From Cyclobacteriaceae bacterium (GTDB lineage: Bacteria > Bacteroidota > Bacteroidia > Cytophagales > Cyclobacteriaceae), in the NCBI GenBank assembly GCA_030584025.1, contig CP129487.1, positions 3,501,001-3,565,000 on the forward strand: DNA of 64,000 nucleotides, in the 5' to 3' direction. A program made the position numbers and the translations under genes. The notes under the pieces were generated by a model that was not told the DNA's origin, searched no databases, and was given only the letters and a program-made list of their open reading frames with translations. Shown here piece by piece: positions 54,143 through 63,700 of this stretch (positions are counted from its first letter, which is position 1; each line of letters starts with the position of its first letter).

Positions 54143-54158
54143 ATGTGAATTTAGCGCT

Positions 54159-55166
54159 ATGTCAGCAACAAAGAAATACATTGAGAGCTTTACCCGCCAG
54201 TTAGCCGAGGCACTGAAAATAAGTGAGTCTATTGATCTGGTGCGCCCGGGCAGCGACATCCGCAATGTGGTGATTGCCGGAATGGGCGGATCGGGCATTG
54301 GCGCCAACCTGGTGGAGTCGCTTACCTTTGGCCGGATTCCCATTCCGATAACGGTGTGCAAGAGTTACAACATCCCCCAGTTTGTTAGTCCGCATACGTT
54401 GTTTATTGCCTGCAGTTACAGCGGCAACACCGAGGAAACCATTGCTGCTTTGAACAAAGCATTATTGAAGCGTGCGCACGTAATTGTTGTGGCTTCGGGT
54501 GGTAAACTGATCGACATCGCACGTGAGTATAATTTGTTCTATATCCAGCTACCTGCAGGATCTGACAGTCCGCGTGCCATGCTTGCCTACAACATGATTG
54601 CCCTGCTGTCGGTGTTGTATCATACCGGACTTATTGGATCAACCTATATCAAAGAAACAGAGAATGCCATTCAGTTTCTGGATCGTGGAGAGAAAGGCAT
54701 TCAAAACGAAGCGGAGCTGATCGCACGAAAACTCAAAGGCAAATTGCCGATGATTTACTGCGACAACCGGTTGTATGCGATGGCGCTTCGCTTTCAGCAA
54801 CAATTAAATGAAAACGCCAAGCACCTGGCGCACATCAATACATTTCCGGAAATGAACCACAACGAACTGGTGGGTTGGCAGTTTCCGGAAAACCTGATGC
54901 CGATGCTTCAGGTGATTTATATGTACTCCGACCACGATCATGAGCGCGTAGAGAAACGCATGGAAATCTGTCGCGATATTTTTGAAAAACGATCGAACCC
55001 GATTATTGATGTGGTGGGTGAAGGTGCTTCCCTGCTTGAGCAATACTACTACCTCATTCATCTCACCGATTGGGTTTCCTACTACCTGGCGCGCGAGAAT
55101 GGTGTGGAGCCCGATCCGATTGAATCGATCAATTACTTGAAGGGGGAACTGGATAAAATCAAGTGA
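54159..55166 (+). CDS. Bifunctional phosphoglucose/phosphomannose isomerase (SIS domain)
   Basis: 335 residues with two SIS subdomains. VVIAGMGGSGIGANLVESL and FIACSYSGNTEETIAALNKALL are the SIS phosphate-binding loops, and FPEMNHNELVGW is the signature of the PGI/PMI subfamily, with the catalytic Glu and His. The enzyme interconverts glucose-6-P or mannose-6-P with fructose-6-P. First gene of a compact operon: lipB overlaps its stop by 4 bp (GTGA). Confidence 0.92.
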   Translation: MSATKKYIESFTRQLAEALKISESIDLVRPGSDIRNVVIAGMGGSGIGANLVESLTFGRIPIPITVCKSYNIPQFVSPHTLFIACSYSGNTEETIAALNKALLKRAHVIVVASGGKLIDIAREYNLFYIQLPAGSDSPRAMLAYNMIALLSVLYHTGLIGSTYIKETENAIQFLDRGEKGIQNEAELIARKLKGKLPMIYCDNRLYAMALRFQQQLNENAKHLAHINTFPEMNHNELVGWQFPENLMPMLQVIYMYSDHDHERVEKRMEICRDIFEKRSNPIIDVVGEGASLLEQYYYLIHLTDWVSYYLARENGVEPDPIESINYLKGELDKIK

Positions 55167-55879
55167 ACGCGCTCATCAACCGCAAAACGCAATTCATTCA
55201 CCTCGGACTTATCGATTATAAACAAGCCTGGGATTACCAGGCTTCGCTTTTTGCAAAAATACTGGAGGTTAAAAAGGCAAACCGCGACTTGCCGGTTGAG
55301 CAGCAACAGCCCACCGAGAACTTCCTGATTTTCTGTGAACACCCGCATGTTTTTACCTTAGGTAAAAGTGGCGATGAAGCCAACCTGAAAATCAAAAAAG
55401 AAAACCTCCACACCATTCAGGCTTCTTACGTACACACCAATCGCGGTGGCGATATTACGTACCACGGCCCGGGGCAAATTGTTGGGTACCCGGTTATTGA
55501 CCTTGAAAATTTCTTCACCGACATTCACCAATACATGCGCCTGCTGGAAGAAGCCGTAATTCAAACGCTCACTGAATTCGGGATTTCTTCTGGTCGCATT
55601 CCAGGACTTACAGGTGTGTGGCTTGATCCGGACAATGAAAGTCGTGCACGTAAAATCTGCGCCCTCGGAGTAAAAACCAGTCGCTGGGTGGCTATGCACG
55701 GCTTTGCCTTTAATGTAAATGCCGACTTGAACTATTTCGATTACATCGTTCCGTGTGGTATTGATGATAAAGCTGTTACCTCTATGGAGTTTGAACTGGG
55801 CAAAAAGCAAGATATGAAAGCGGTTGAAGAAATTTTGAAAACAAAACTTGCACACCTGTTTGAAATGGAGTTAGTATGA
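55163..55879 (+). CDS. lipB: Octanoyltransferase LipB
   Basis: 238 residues; moves octanoyl from acyl carrier protein to lipoyl domains, the first step of lipoate synthesis. The RGGDITYHGPGQ motif is at 94-105, the catalytic Lys is Lys164 in RKICALGV and the nucleophile Cys is Cys198 in YIVPCGI. The start is GTG 55163 in the sequence GTGA, overlapping the stop of the isomerase, a classic coupled arrangement. No lipA is in the window. The next gene overlaps by 4 bp (ATGA). Confidence 0.95.
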   Translation: MNALINRKTQFIHLGLIDYKQAWDYQASLFAKILEVKKANRDLPVEQQQPTENFLIFCEHPHVFTLGKSGDEANLKIKKENLHTIQASYVHTNRGGDITYHGPGQIVGYPVIDLENFFTDIHQYMRLLEEAVIQTLTEFGISSGRIPGLTGVWLDPDNESRARKICALGVKTSRWVAMHGFAFNVNADLNYFDYIVPCGIDDKAVTSMEFELGKKQDMKAVEEILKTKLAHLFEMELV

Positions 55880-56280
55880 TTCGCGATATTGAAATACCTG
55901 AAGTAAAAAATGTAACCGTTGCCATTGCCCGAAAGAAACAACCGGGTGAAAGCGATGAGTGGAGAGTCTACCTGATCAATAAAAATACGTTTCCGATTGA
56001 GAATACATTAGTCGCCAGCAAAGGATACGGTGTGAAAGATGGCGAAGAACAGCAGACTTCCATCTTACGTCATTTTCTGGAAACCGTGGCCGCAGAAAGT
56101 GCCGCATTGATTGAACCCATTGACCCGGCCGTGTTTCATCTAAACAATGAATATTGGGTGAGCTACTATATCGGCACAAAAATTTTTGATAAGCGCTTTG
56201 TTTTCGTACCCGATTCCATTCACGAGGATAATATTACGTATATTAAGGAATTGGAAATGGAAGGAATACTGCACTCATGA
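55876..56280 (+). CDS. Conserved hypothetical protein in lipB operon
   Basis: 134 residues with no recognised family. It starts MIRDIEIPEVKNVTVAIARK, has a beta-rich central part (EWRVYLINKNTFPIENTLVASKGYG) and continues with ILRHFLETVAAESAALIEPIDPAVFHLNNEYWVSYYIGTK in fragments, suggesting a single compact alpha+beta domain. Both ends overlap neighbours by 4 bp (ATGA at each junction), so it is translated together with lipB and the exonuclease. That tight coupling is the only functional hint. Confidence 0.8.
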   Translation: MIRDIEIPEVKNVTVAIARKKQPGESDEWRVYLINKNTFPIENTLVASKGYGVKDGEEQQTSILRHFLETVAAESAALIEPIDPAVFHLNNEYWVSYYIGTKIFDKRFVFVPDSIHEDNITYIKELEMEGILHS

Positions 56281-56990
56281 TACCCGAACTACGCGACATT
56301 CTTTTTTTGGATATTGAAACGGTAGCCAGTACCGACAACTTCGCTTCATTGGATGAGCGGCTAAAAACTCAATGGTCGCGAAAAGCCTCCTTTTTAAAAC
56401 GCGAAGAAGGTGTAACCGATGAGCAGTTGTTTCATCAGCGCGCAGGCATTTATGCCGAATTCGGAAAAGTGGTCTGCATTGCCGTGGGCAAGTTGTATGA
56501 TACCGAATCGGGCGAGCTTGGCTTAAAGACAAAAGCCTATTACGGGCACGATGAAAAAGTTGTGCTTACTGAATTCAAATTCATGCTCGACAAGCTAGAT
56601 GCGAGTATCCGCTTCTGTGCGCACAACGGTAAAGAATTCGATTACCCCTACATGAGTCGCAGAATGCTGGTAAACGGTATCGCGTTGCCCGCTCCGCTTA
56701 ACCTGGCCGGAAAAAAATCGTGGGAAGTAAACCACCTCGATACCATGGAGCTCTGGAAGTTTGGCGATTACAAGCATTATACTTCGCTCGATTTATTGGC
56801 CGCCATTTTCAATATCCCTTCCAGCAAAAACGGCATTGATGGAAGCCAGGTGAACTCCGTTTATTACAAAGAAAAAGATCTTGAGAGAATTAAAGATTAC
56901 TGCGTAAGCGATGTAGTGGTATTAACACAACTTTACCTTCGGATGAAGGGAGTTCCGCTGATTGCGGAGCATAATATCATTCATGCTTGA
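56277..56990 (+). CDS. Predicted 3'-5' exonuclease (RNase H-like, PolB-like)
   Basis: 237 residues with DEDD exonuclease motifs: Asp12 and Glu14 in FLDIET, Asp122 in AHNGKEFDYPY and Asp212 in YCVSDVVVL. This fits the predicted 3'-5' exonuclease group related to the proofreading domain of family B polymerases. The first two motifs and the Asp of the third are intact. Whether it acts on DNA or RNA is unknown. It overlaps the hypothetical gene by 4 bp and is the last gene of the operon starting at the isomerase. Confidence 0.88.
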   Translation: MIPELRDILFLDIETVASTDNFASLDERLKTQWSRKASFLKREEGVTDEQLFHQRAGIYAEFGKVVCIAVGKLYDTESGELGLKTKAYYGHDEKVVLTEFKFMLDKLDASIRFCAHNGKEFDYPYMSRRMLVNGIALPAPLNLAGKKSWEVNHLDTMELWKFGDYKHYTSLDLLAAIFNIPSSKNGIDGSQVNSVYYKEKDLERIKDYCVSDVVVLTQLYLRMKGVPLIAEHNIIHA

Positions 56991-57020
56991 ATGATTCTTA
57001 AATTGAACTAACGGGTTGGA

Positions 57021-57052
57021 TTGGTGTTTTTAGTATATTTATCTACTTTTTG
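57021..57052 (+). promoter_or_regulatory. Candidate promoter of the toxin-antitoxin pair
   Basis: TTG (57021-57023), 20 bp, then TACTTTTTG (57044-57052), one base longer than the -7 consensus. It ends 7 bp before the antitoxin ATG. Weak, but the only candidate in this gap. Confidence 0.35.
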
Positions 57053-57059
57053 ACAAGAA

Positions 57060-57308
57060 ATGAGCGCAGCTGAAGTAAAGAAAGAAATCACGGCAAAGAT
57101 CAACCGGATTAACGACACCCGGTTGCTTGAAAATCTGGATGCCATCGTTGATGATCTGTTGGCAAAAAGTTTGGGTAAAGATTTTTGGGATGATTTACCC
57201 GCTTCACTCAAATCAGGCATCGAAAAAGCTGAGAAAGATATGGCTGAAGGCAAAGGTCTCTCGCATGAAGAGGTAATGAGCGAAGTGAAACAAAAATTTA
57301 AAACTTAA
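57060..57308 (+). CDS. Antitoxin of a type II toxin-antitoxin system
   Basis: 82 residues, charged and mostly helical. The C-terminal part KSGIEKAEKDMAEGKGLSHE plus EVMSEVKQKFK is typical of small antitoxins paired with RelE/ParE toxins, in which a Glu/Lys-rich helix ending with a 'shEEVm' motif wraps the toxin. No DNA-binding fold is obvious in the N-terminal part (ITAKINRINDTRLLENLDAIVDDLL). The stop TAA overlaps the toxin ATG by one base. Confidence 0.82.
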   Translation: MSAAEVKKEITAKINRINDTRLLENLDAIVDDLLAKSLGKDFWDDLPASLKSGIEKAEKDMAEGKGLSHEEVMSEVKQKFKT

Positions 57309-57604
57309 TGGCGTATGAAATACGCTGGTCACCTGACGCAAGGCGCGATTATTTTGCCATTTTGGATTATCTGAATGCACATTGGACTGAAAAAGAAGCA
57401 ATCAATTTTATTGATCGCACGGAGCAAATCTTGCAACTCATTTCTGATAATCCCCTTCTTTTCGTTTCATCTGCCAAAAAACCTGAGATTCACAGATGTG
57501 TCATCGTAAGTCAGGTCAGCTTGTTTTATAAGGTAAAAAACAATCAGGTTGAACTTTTACGATTCTGGGACAATCGAATGGATCCTGAAAAATTGAATTA
57601 CTAA
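57308..57604 (+). CDS. RelE/ParE family toxin
   Basis: 98 residues of the RelE/ParE superfamily: YEIRWSPDARRDYFAILDYL at the start, a central helix pair, PEIHRCVIVSQVSLFYKV and VELLRFWDNRMDPEKL at the end. The late RFWDNR segment is the usual position of conserved basic and aromatic residues. ParE-like members poison gyrase and RelE-like members cut mRNA on the ribosome; sequence alone does not tell which. It overlaps the antitoxin by one base and lies only 2 bp before rnr. Confidence 0.88.
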   Translation: MAYEIRWSPDARRDYFAILDYLNAHWTEKEAINFIDRTEQILQLISDNPLLFVSSAKKPEIHRCVIVSQVSLFYKVKNNQVELLRFWDNRMDPEKLNY

Positions 57605-57606
57605 AC

Positions 57607-59766
57607 ATGTCTAAAAAGAAAAAACAAACTAAACATACGCCTTCCTTCAAACAACAATTTGAATCCGGAATACTTTCTGCACTGAATGAAACACCCGGTC
57701 GCGCCTACAGCATCAAGCAAATCGCTAAAAAGCTGGGGTTAAAAAAGCGAGACGACATCAAGGCGATGACGTTTTCGGTGTATGAGCTGGAGGAATCCGG
57801 AAAAATAAAAGAACTGAGCAACGGCACTTATGCTACCGCTCAAAAAGGAAAAACCCTTACCGGCATTGTTGATCATGTCAGTTCACGCTTCGCCTATGTG
57901 TCGGTGGGCGAGGACCGGCCCGATGTGTACATTAAAGCACGCGATTTGGGTTCAGCCGTTGATGGCGACACCGTAAACATCGCTATACTTCCTACCCGGC
58001 ATGGCGAACATCCGGAAGGACGGGTGGTCGAAATTCTTCGAAGAGGACGCACACAATTTGTGGGCAGGCTGGAGCTCTCCAAAAACTTTGCATTTGTAGT
58101 TGCTGACTATCGGAAAATCCACAAAGATTTTTTTATTGCCCAGGGAAATATTAATGGAGCAAAATCCAACGACAAGGTAATTGTTGAAGTATTGAATTGG
58201 GGAGATGGCGAGGGCAACCCGGAAGCCAAGGTGATTAACATTCTCGGAAAAGCCGGTGAAAACGAAGCCGAGATTCATTCCATCATGGCCGAGTTTGGCT
58301 TGCCGTTTAAATTTCCGCCTGCCATCGAAAAAGAGGCTAAAAAAATTGACGAAGGCATTACACCAAACGAAATCAAAAAACGCTGGGACTTCCGGCTGAT
58401 GACTACATTCACCATCGACCCGGAAGATGCCAAGGACTTTGATGACGCGCTATCATTGGAAATATTACCCAACGGTAATTACCGGGTGGGTGTTCACATT
58501 GCCGATGTAACGCATTACATTCAACCCAACTCAAACCTGGAGAAAGAAGCTTTTGACCGGGCCACATCCGTGTACCTGGTAGATCGCACCATTCCCATGT
58601 TACCGGAAAGACTTTCCAATGAGCTTTGTTCGCTGCGTCCGAAAGAAGATAAACTGACATTTGCTGCCGTTTTTGAATTGGATAAACATGCCAACATTGT
58701 TACAGAATGGTTTGGAAGAACCATTATCCATTCCGATCATCGGTTTACCTACGAAGAAGCGCAGGAGGTAATTGAAAGTGGCAAGGGGTTGTTTGCAGAA
58801 GAACTAAAAACACTGAACGAACTTGCCCTTAAACTGAAGAAAGATCGCTTTGCTAAAGGAGCGGTAAACTTTGAAACCACAGAAGTAAAATTCAAGCTTG
58901 ATGAAAAAGGCAGGCCGTTAGCCGTTGTTCCGAAAGTGCGAAAGGATGCACACAAGCTGATTGAGGAGTTTATGCTGCTGGCCAACAAGCGTGTAGCGAC
59001 ACACGTCTACAATCAAAAGAAAGGCCCGGAGAAAAATACATTTGTTTATCGTATTCATGATTATCCTGATCCGGATCGGGTTAAAGACTTTGCCAATTTT
59101 GCCAAACAATTCGGGCATCGGTTAAATGTAGAGGAGCGGTCCATCTCGAGATCATTAAACAAATTGATGAATGAGATTGAAGGCAAACCGGAACAGAATG
59201 TTTTACAACAACTGGCCGTGCGCTCTATGGCCAAAGCAAAATACTCAACCGATGCGAAGGGTCACTTTGGTTTAGCATTCGATCATTACTCACACTTCAC
59301 CTCACCCATCCGCAGGTATCCGGATATGATGGTGCACCGCTTGTTGCAGCATTACCTGGATGGCGGCAGCCCGGTAAGCAAAACTGAATATGAGGTAAAA
59401 TGTGTCCACTCTTCTGATCGTGAAAAACGCGCAGCCGATGCCGAAAGGGCTTCCATCAAATACAAGCAGGTTGAGTTCATGTCGTTGATGGCTGGTGATA
59501 AAGCATACGATGGCTTGATTTCCGGTGTTACCGAGTGGGGCATTTACGTGGAAATTATTGAAACCAAGTGCGAAGGCATGATCCGCATGGCCGACATGGA
59601 TGACGACTACTACGAATTCGATGAAAAGAACTACTGCATTGTAGGCAGACGAAACAAAAAGATTTTCACGTTGGGCGATCAGGTTCGGGTACGCGTAAAG
59701 AAAACCGATGTTGATCGCAGGCTGATTGATTTGGTTTTTGCTAAAGAGAAATCAAAAAATCTTTAA
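57607..59766 (+). CDS. rnr: Ribonuclease R
   Basis: 719-residue 3'-5' exoribonuclease. A winged-helix-like N-terminal part (SIKQIAKKLGLKKRDD) and two cold-shock domains are followed by the RNB catalytic domain with DPEDAKDFDDA at 271-281, which holds the magnesium-binding Asp residues. An S1 domain (YDGLISGVTEWGIYVEI) lies near the C-terminus. It digests structured RNA and helps rRNA quality control. The start lies 2 bp after the toxin stop, so part of its transcription may come from the toxin-antitoxin promoter. Confidence 0.96.
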   Translation: MSKKKKQTKHTPSFKQQFESGILSALNETPGRAYSIKQIAKKLGLKKRDDIKAMTFSVYELEESGKIKELSNGTYATAQKGKTLTGIVDHVSSRFAYVSVGEDRPDVYIKARDLGSAVDGDTVNIAILPTRHGEHPEGRVVEILRRGRTQFVGRLELSKNFAFVVADYRKIHKDFFIAQGNINGAKSNDKVIVEVLNWGDGEGNPEAKVINILGKAGENEAEIHSIMAEFGLPFKFPPAIEKEAKKIDEGITPNEIKKRWDFRLMTTFTIDPEDAKDFDDALSLEILPNGNYRVGVHIADVTHYIQPNSNLEKEAFDRATSVYLVDRTIPMLPERLSNELCSLRPKEDKLTFAAVFELDKHANIVTEWFGRTIIHSDHRFTYEEAQEVIESGKGLFAEELKTLNELALKLKKDRFAKGAVNFETTEVKFKLDEKGRPLAVVPKVRKDAHKLIEEFMLLANKRVATHVYNQKKGPEKNTFVYRIHDYPDPDRVKDFANFAKQFGHRLNVEERSISRSLNKLMNEIEGKPEQNVLQQLAVRSMAKAKYSTDAKGHFGLAFDHYSHFTSPIRRYPDMMVHRLLQHYLDGGSPVSKTEYEVKCVHSSDREKRAADAERASIKYKQVEFMSLMAGDKAYDGLISGVTEWGIYVEIIETKCEGMIRMADMDDDYYEFDEKNYCIVGRRNKKIFTLGDQVRVRVKKTDVDRRLIDLVFAKEKSKNL

Positions 59767-60051
59767 ATCCCCTTGCACTCCAAAAAATCGAAAAAGTTCT
59801 CTGCGAATTCCCCATGTGAATGTCGCCATTTACAGCCTCGCGCATCCTTCATTAAAATTAAGTCAACACTATCTTACTTTAATTAGGTGTTTTTCATAAA
59901 TTCATTAAGCTTGTTTAAAGGCAGGCAATATGGGAATGATAGTAGGAACTAATCGCCTCACACATTTCACGGGACTTTATTAGCAGTTTATAGAACCAAT
60001 TTTTATTAAGCGCGACAAAACCTTATTTTGTACAAAGAACAACACATACAG

Positions 60052-60116
60052 TAGGAGTTTATCCTATAATATGGCCCCGGAGCAAATAATTCATAATTAA
60101 TAGGAGTTACTCCTAT
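60052..60116. promoter_or_regulatory. Paired palindromes in the 59767-60159 intergenic region
   Basis: TAGGAGTTTATCCTA (60052-60066) and ATAGGAGTTACTCCTAT (60100-60116) are two related palindromes, 49 bp apart. The second is a perfect 8-bp inverted repeat around one base. They lie 44-108 bp upstream of the lipoprotein gene at 60160. Operator sites are the simplest reading. The remaining 390 bp of this AT-rich gap shows no ORF, tRNA or other feature that I can support. Confidence 0.5.
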
Positions 60117-60159
60117 CCAACAAAACGTTTATAGAAAAAAGGAATTAACCTTAACCATC

Positions 60160-60696
60160 ATGAAAAAAATGCTTCCGATAACCACTCTTCTGCTGCTGTT
60201 GGGCACTATGGCATCACTCGAAAGCTGCGACCTGTTTGAAAAAGGCCAAAAACCCAAAACAGAATTGGAAAAACTCCCCCCCGCAACGCAGGAAGGCAAA
60301 AACACCTTTGGCTGCCTCGTAGATGGCAAAGCCTGGGTGACAAAAACTTCGATTGATGCACTTTCTTTTTATCAAGAAGGAGTATTATCAATTACAGCTA
60401 CTTTGATAAATAAGGATTTTAATCAAGGAATTATAATAGGCTTATTTGAAAACAACTTAGAAACTGGGGAGTATTTATTATCAGAGTATCCACAGATGTT
60501 TGGTCTTGTTGAAGACATAAGAAATAACTGTGATTATGTTACATCAATTTCATACGAGGGGAAATTAGTCATTACCCATTTCGACCAAACCAATTTTATT
60601 ATCTCCGGCACATTTGAGTTTGAAGCATACTCGGATGACTGCGATAAAATTATAAAGGTTACTCACGGACGTTTCGATCTTAATTATGCTCCTTAA
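60160..60696 (+). CDS. Lipoprotein of a paralogous Bacteroidota family, unknown function
   Basis: 178 residues. A lipoprotein signal (MLPITTLLLLLGTMASLES before Cys) is followed by a conserved-looking segment KLPPATQEGKNTFGCLVDGKAWVTKT, known from multi-copy Bacteroidota lipoproteins. The rest is beta-rich (GVLSITATLINKDF, IIIGLFENNLETGEYLL), with two late Cys residues. Base composition changes inside the gene: the first 190 bp are GC-rich and the rest is strongly AT-rich. Function unknown. The next gene starts 27 bp later. Confidence 0.78.
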   Translation: MKKMLPITTLLLLLGTMASLESCDLFEKGQKPKTELEKLPPATQEGKNTFGCLVDGKAWVTKTSIDALSFYQEGVLSITATLINKDFNQGIIIGLFENNLETGEYLLSEYPQMFGLVEDIRNNCDYVTSISYEGKLVITHFDQTNFIISGTFEFEAYSDDCDKIIKVTHGRFDLNYAP

Positions 60697-60723
60697 AATA
60701 AAGTTTAACCATAACCCCCGAAC

Positions 60724-63700
60724 ATGATGAAAAGAATCCTCTCAATCCTGCTCATGCTTTGCTGCATGCAAACCTGGGCGCAGGTATCGGATGCCTGGAA
60801 AAATGAAATTGAATCCATTTTCCAGCATGTAAACCGCACGCCCGTAACCACCGGGTTGCTTACCGACTACGGCATTTATTTTACCAACATCGACAAGTTC
60901 AACGGCATACCAAGCGACACCAACTACATTGAGCTTACCGAGTTGCAATCGCTCTACCTCTCGCTCTACACTTGCCGGTTCAATATCAATGCTACTATAC
61001 CCGAACCTGTGACTGTATTTGACCTGGTCGACACACTGGGAATACAGCACAGCGGCATTATTTTAATCACCGGGCTGCACCTTAACTATGAACGGTTCAA
61101 GGATAATGCCGTGCCCAGCCTGGTGTATGTAAGTAACAACAAAATTTACGACACACCGGGCAGACCGACAACGCCTTATGAAATCAAAGATGCCTTTGCA
61201 CTCGCCCCCACGCGCAATTGGCTGAAAGGCGGCTCGCACCAGTTTATGTTCAAGCCAGAGTTGTTTGTTTCCAACACGGGCAAAACCGTAGCCTCCCTCC
61301 AAGTAGATTTTAATGATGGGCAAGGGTATCAAACCCTGCAGGCCAATGTACCGGTTAATGTATACTATACCACCGAAGACGAAAAGGTGTTGAAGTTCAA
61401 ACTCACCTACACCGATGCCTCGTTCCGCGAAAGTCGCACCAAATTTTTCGTTGATGAAATACCCGACATACAGGCGCGGTATGGGGGGCTGAACGTAGAT
61501 ACGTTTGATTTTCCGCTGACGGGTTTTCCGGCACCCAAAGCTTACCAGGGCCAGGTGGCCGGGGCGCGGGTTACGGTTGAATACACCAACCCCCAGCGCG
61601 AAATACGCAGACCGCTGATTGTAGTGGAAGGCTTTGACGGATGGAATATTTTAACACCGGGTGATCCTGAGCAGAATTATTCATTTGAAGATTTTATTTC
61701 AAGAAGAAATGGTATTGATCAGCTTATCAACTACACTCATAATGGTACGCACTATGCTACCCTCAGCGATGCTTTAGAGGGCGAGGACTTCGACCTTATT
61801 TTTATTGACTTTGATGACGGCACCGACTATATACAGCGTAATGCGTACTTAGTTGAAAATATTATTGAGTGGGTAAACTCGGTAAAGGAACCTTATAATG
61901 GGGTGATGCAGCAAAATGTGGTGATCGGATTCAGTATGGGCGGTCTTGTTGCACGTTATGCACTACGCGATATGGAGTTGGACAACAAAACCCATGACAC
62001 CCGATTGTATTGCTCATTCGACAGTCCTCATCAGGGAGCTAACATTCCTGTAGGCTTTCAGGCAGCGGTGAGCCATCTTAGCGGTATAGGCATAGGGTTC
62101 GGCCTGCCGGGCATAACGTACAGCCCGGCAAGCTTAACATTGGGCCGCCTTATGCCTGAGCTTGGCCGCGCTCACAGGTTGCTTAACCGCCCTGCGGCAA
62201 GACAAATGCTCCGGTATTCAGTTGTTGGCTCCGGCCATTTTATCTTTCATAATAACTCAATTCATGAAACCTTTATGAATGAATACCACAACACTCTCGG
62301 GTATCCGCAGCAAGGGGGTATTCGTAACATCGTTTTAGCCAGCGGGTCGGAGTGCGGTACAGATCAGGGGTTTGCACCCCATGCTGAGTTTATAAATTTT
62401 TCGGAAAGCTTCAAATTAAAATACTGGATAAACCTGGTAGGCAACCTGCTCTCTCCGCTTGCCCTGCTTACAACCTACCCGCAACTTGCCATAGGCGGAA
62501 ATATCCTTACCACCCGCACGGACGTTAAAGCACAGTTCATTGTCAATGCGTTGCCTGACCAGTCGGCCCAGCGGGTTTATAAAGGAAAATTGTGGGTTAA
62601 AAGAAAAATCTTGTTCGTGATCAATACTAACACCACACTTTTTGACAAAGAGTTTCATTCACTCGCTTCATACCTGCCGCTTGATAACAACAGTGGGGGA
62701 ATTTATGACATTGCCGCGTTTGAGATTCCCGCTGCATTTGCAGATATGTTTTCCATTACGCGGTTTTCCTTTATTCCTACTTTCAGCGCACTGGATGTTG
62801 GAGGTGGGCAACAATCCATTACGCTGAATGATATTACCCGAAGTTACTCCCCCTCGGCACCGCCAGCAGCACCTAAAAATGTTGTGGCCGCAAACTTCTT
62901 CTCAAACCCAACAGAGGCGGGATTCTCAAATCAAATTCATACGCGGATAACGCTTCGAAATGGGCGTTGGCTTTTTCAGGAAATTATTGGCCAACCCGCT
63001 TTTTTTAGTTGTGCGTACGTATGTGCAGATCCATCTATCGGGGCTACCATTGCAGGTACAGACGTTCTTTGCACCACTAACTCTGGTTTTACCCTGAATA
63101 ATCCTCCAACAGGTGCTTCGATAACATGGGCTGCCACTCCGGCTGGCTTATTTGCAACAACCGGAGGAGCATCTTCTTCCGGAGACGGAACAACTGCCGC
63201 ACTGCGTGCTGCAACAACCTCAACCACCGGACAAGGCAGTATTACTTTTACGATACCAGGAGGTTGTGGTGTTTTGCCAATAACAAAAAATGTTTGGGTT
63301 GGCACTCGCAAACCTACAGGATTCATCAGCGTAGTTGTCGACCCCTGGCTGGGACGTATTAAGGCTATGGTTGACCCTGTTCCGGATGCATCCGGATATC
63401 AATGGTATCGCGATGGCATTTTATATACCGGCCCAGGTCAAAATAGTGATTATGTTACTATGCCAATACCAAGAAATAATTGTTCAATAATGAATTACAG
63501 CGTTGGTGTTAAAGCGATGAACGCCTGCGGTATTTCTGCAACATATTCAGAAATACACTTCAATCCGTGTTATCAGGGGGGATTTTATTACAGCTATTTT
63601 CCGAATCCAGCATCAGAAATACTTACTATTGAAAAAAGTAGTCTAATAAGTACCGAGATTAGCCAATTAAGTTTAACCATCAATGAAAAAATTCAAAACA

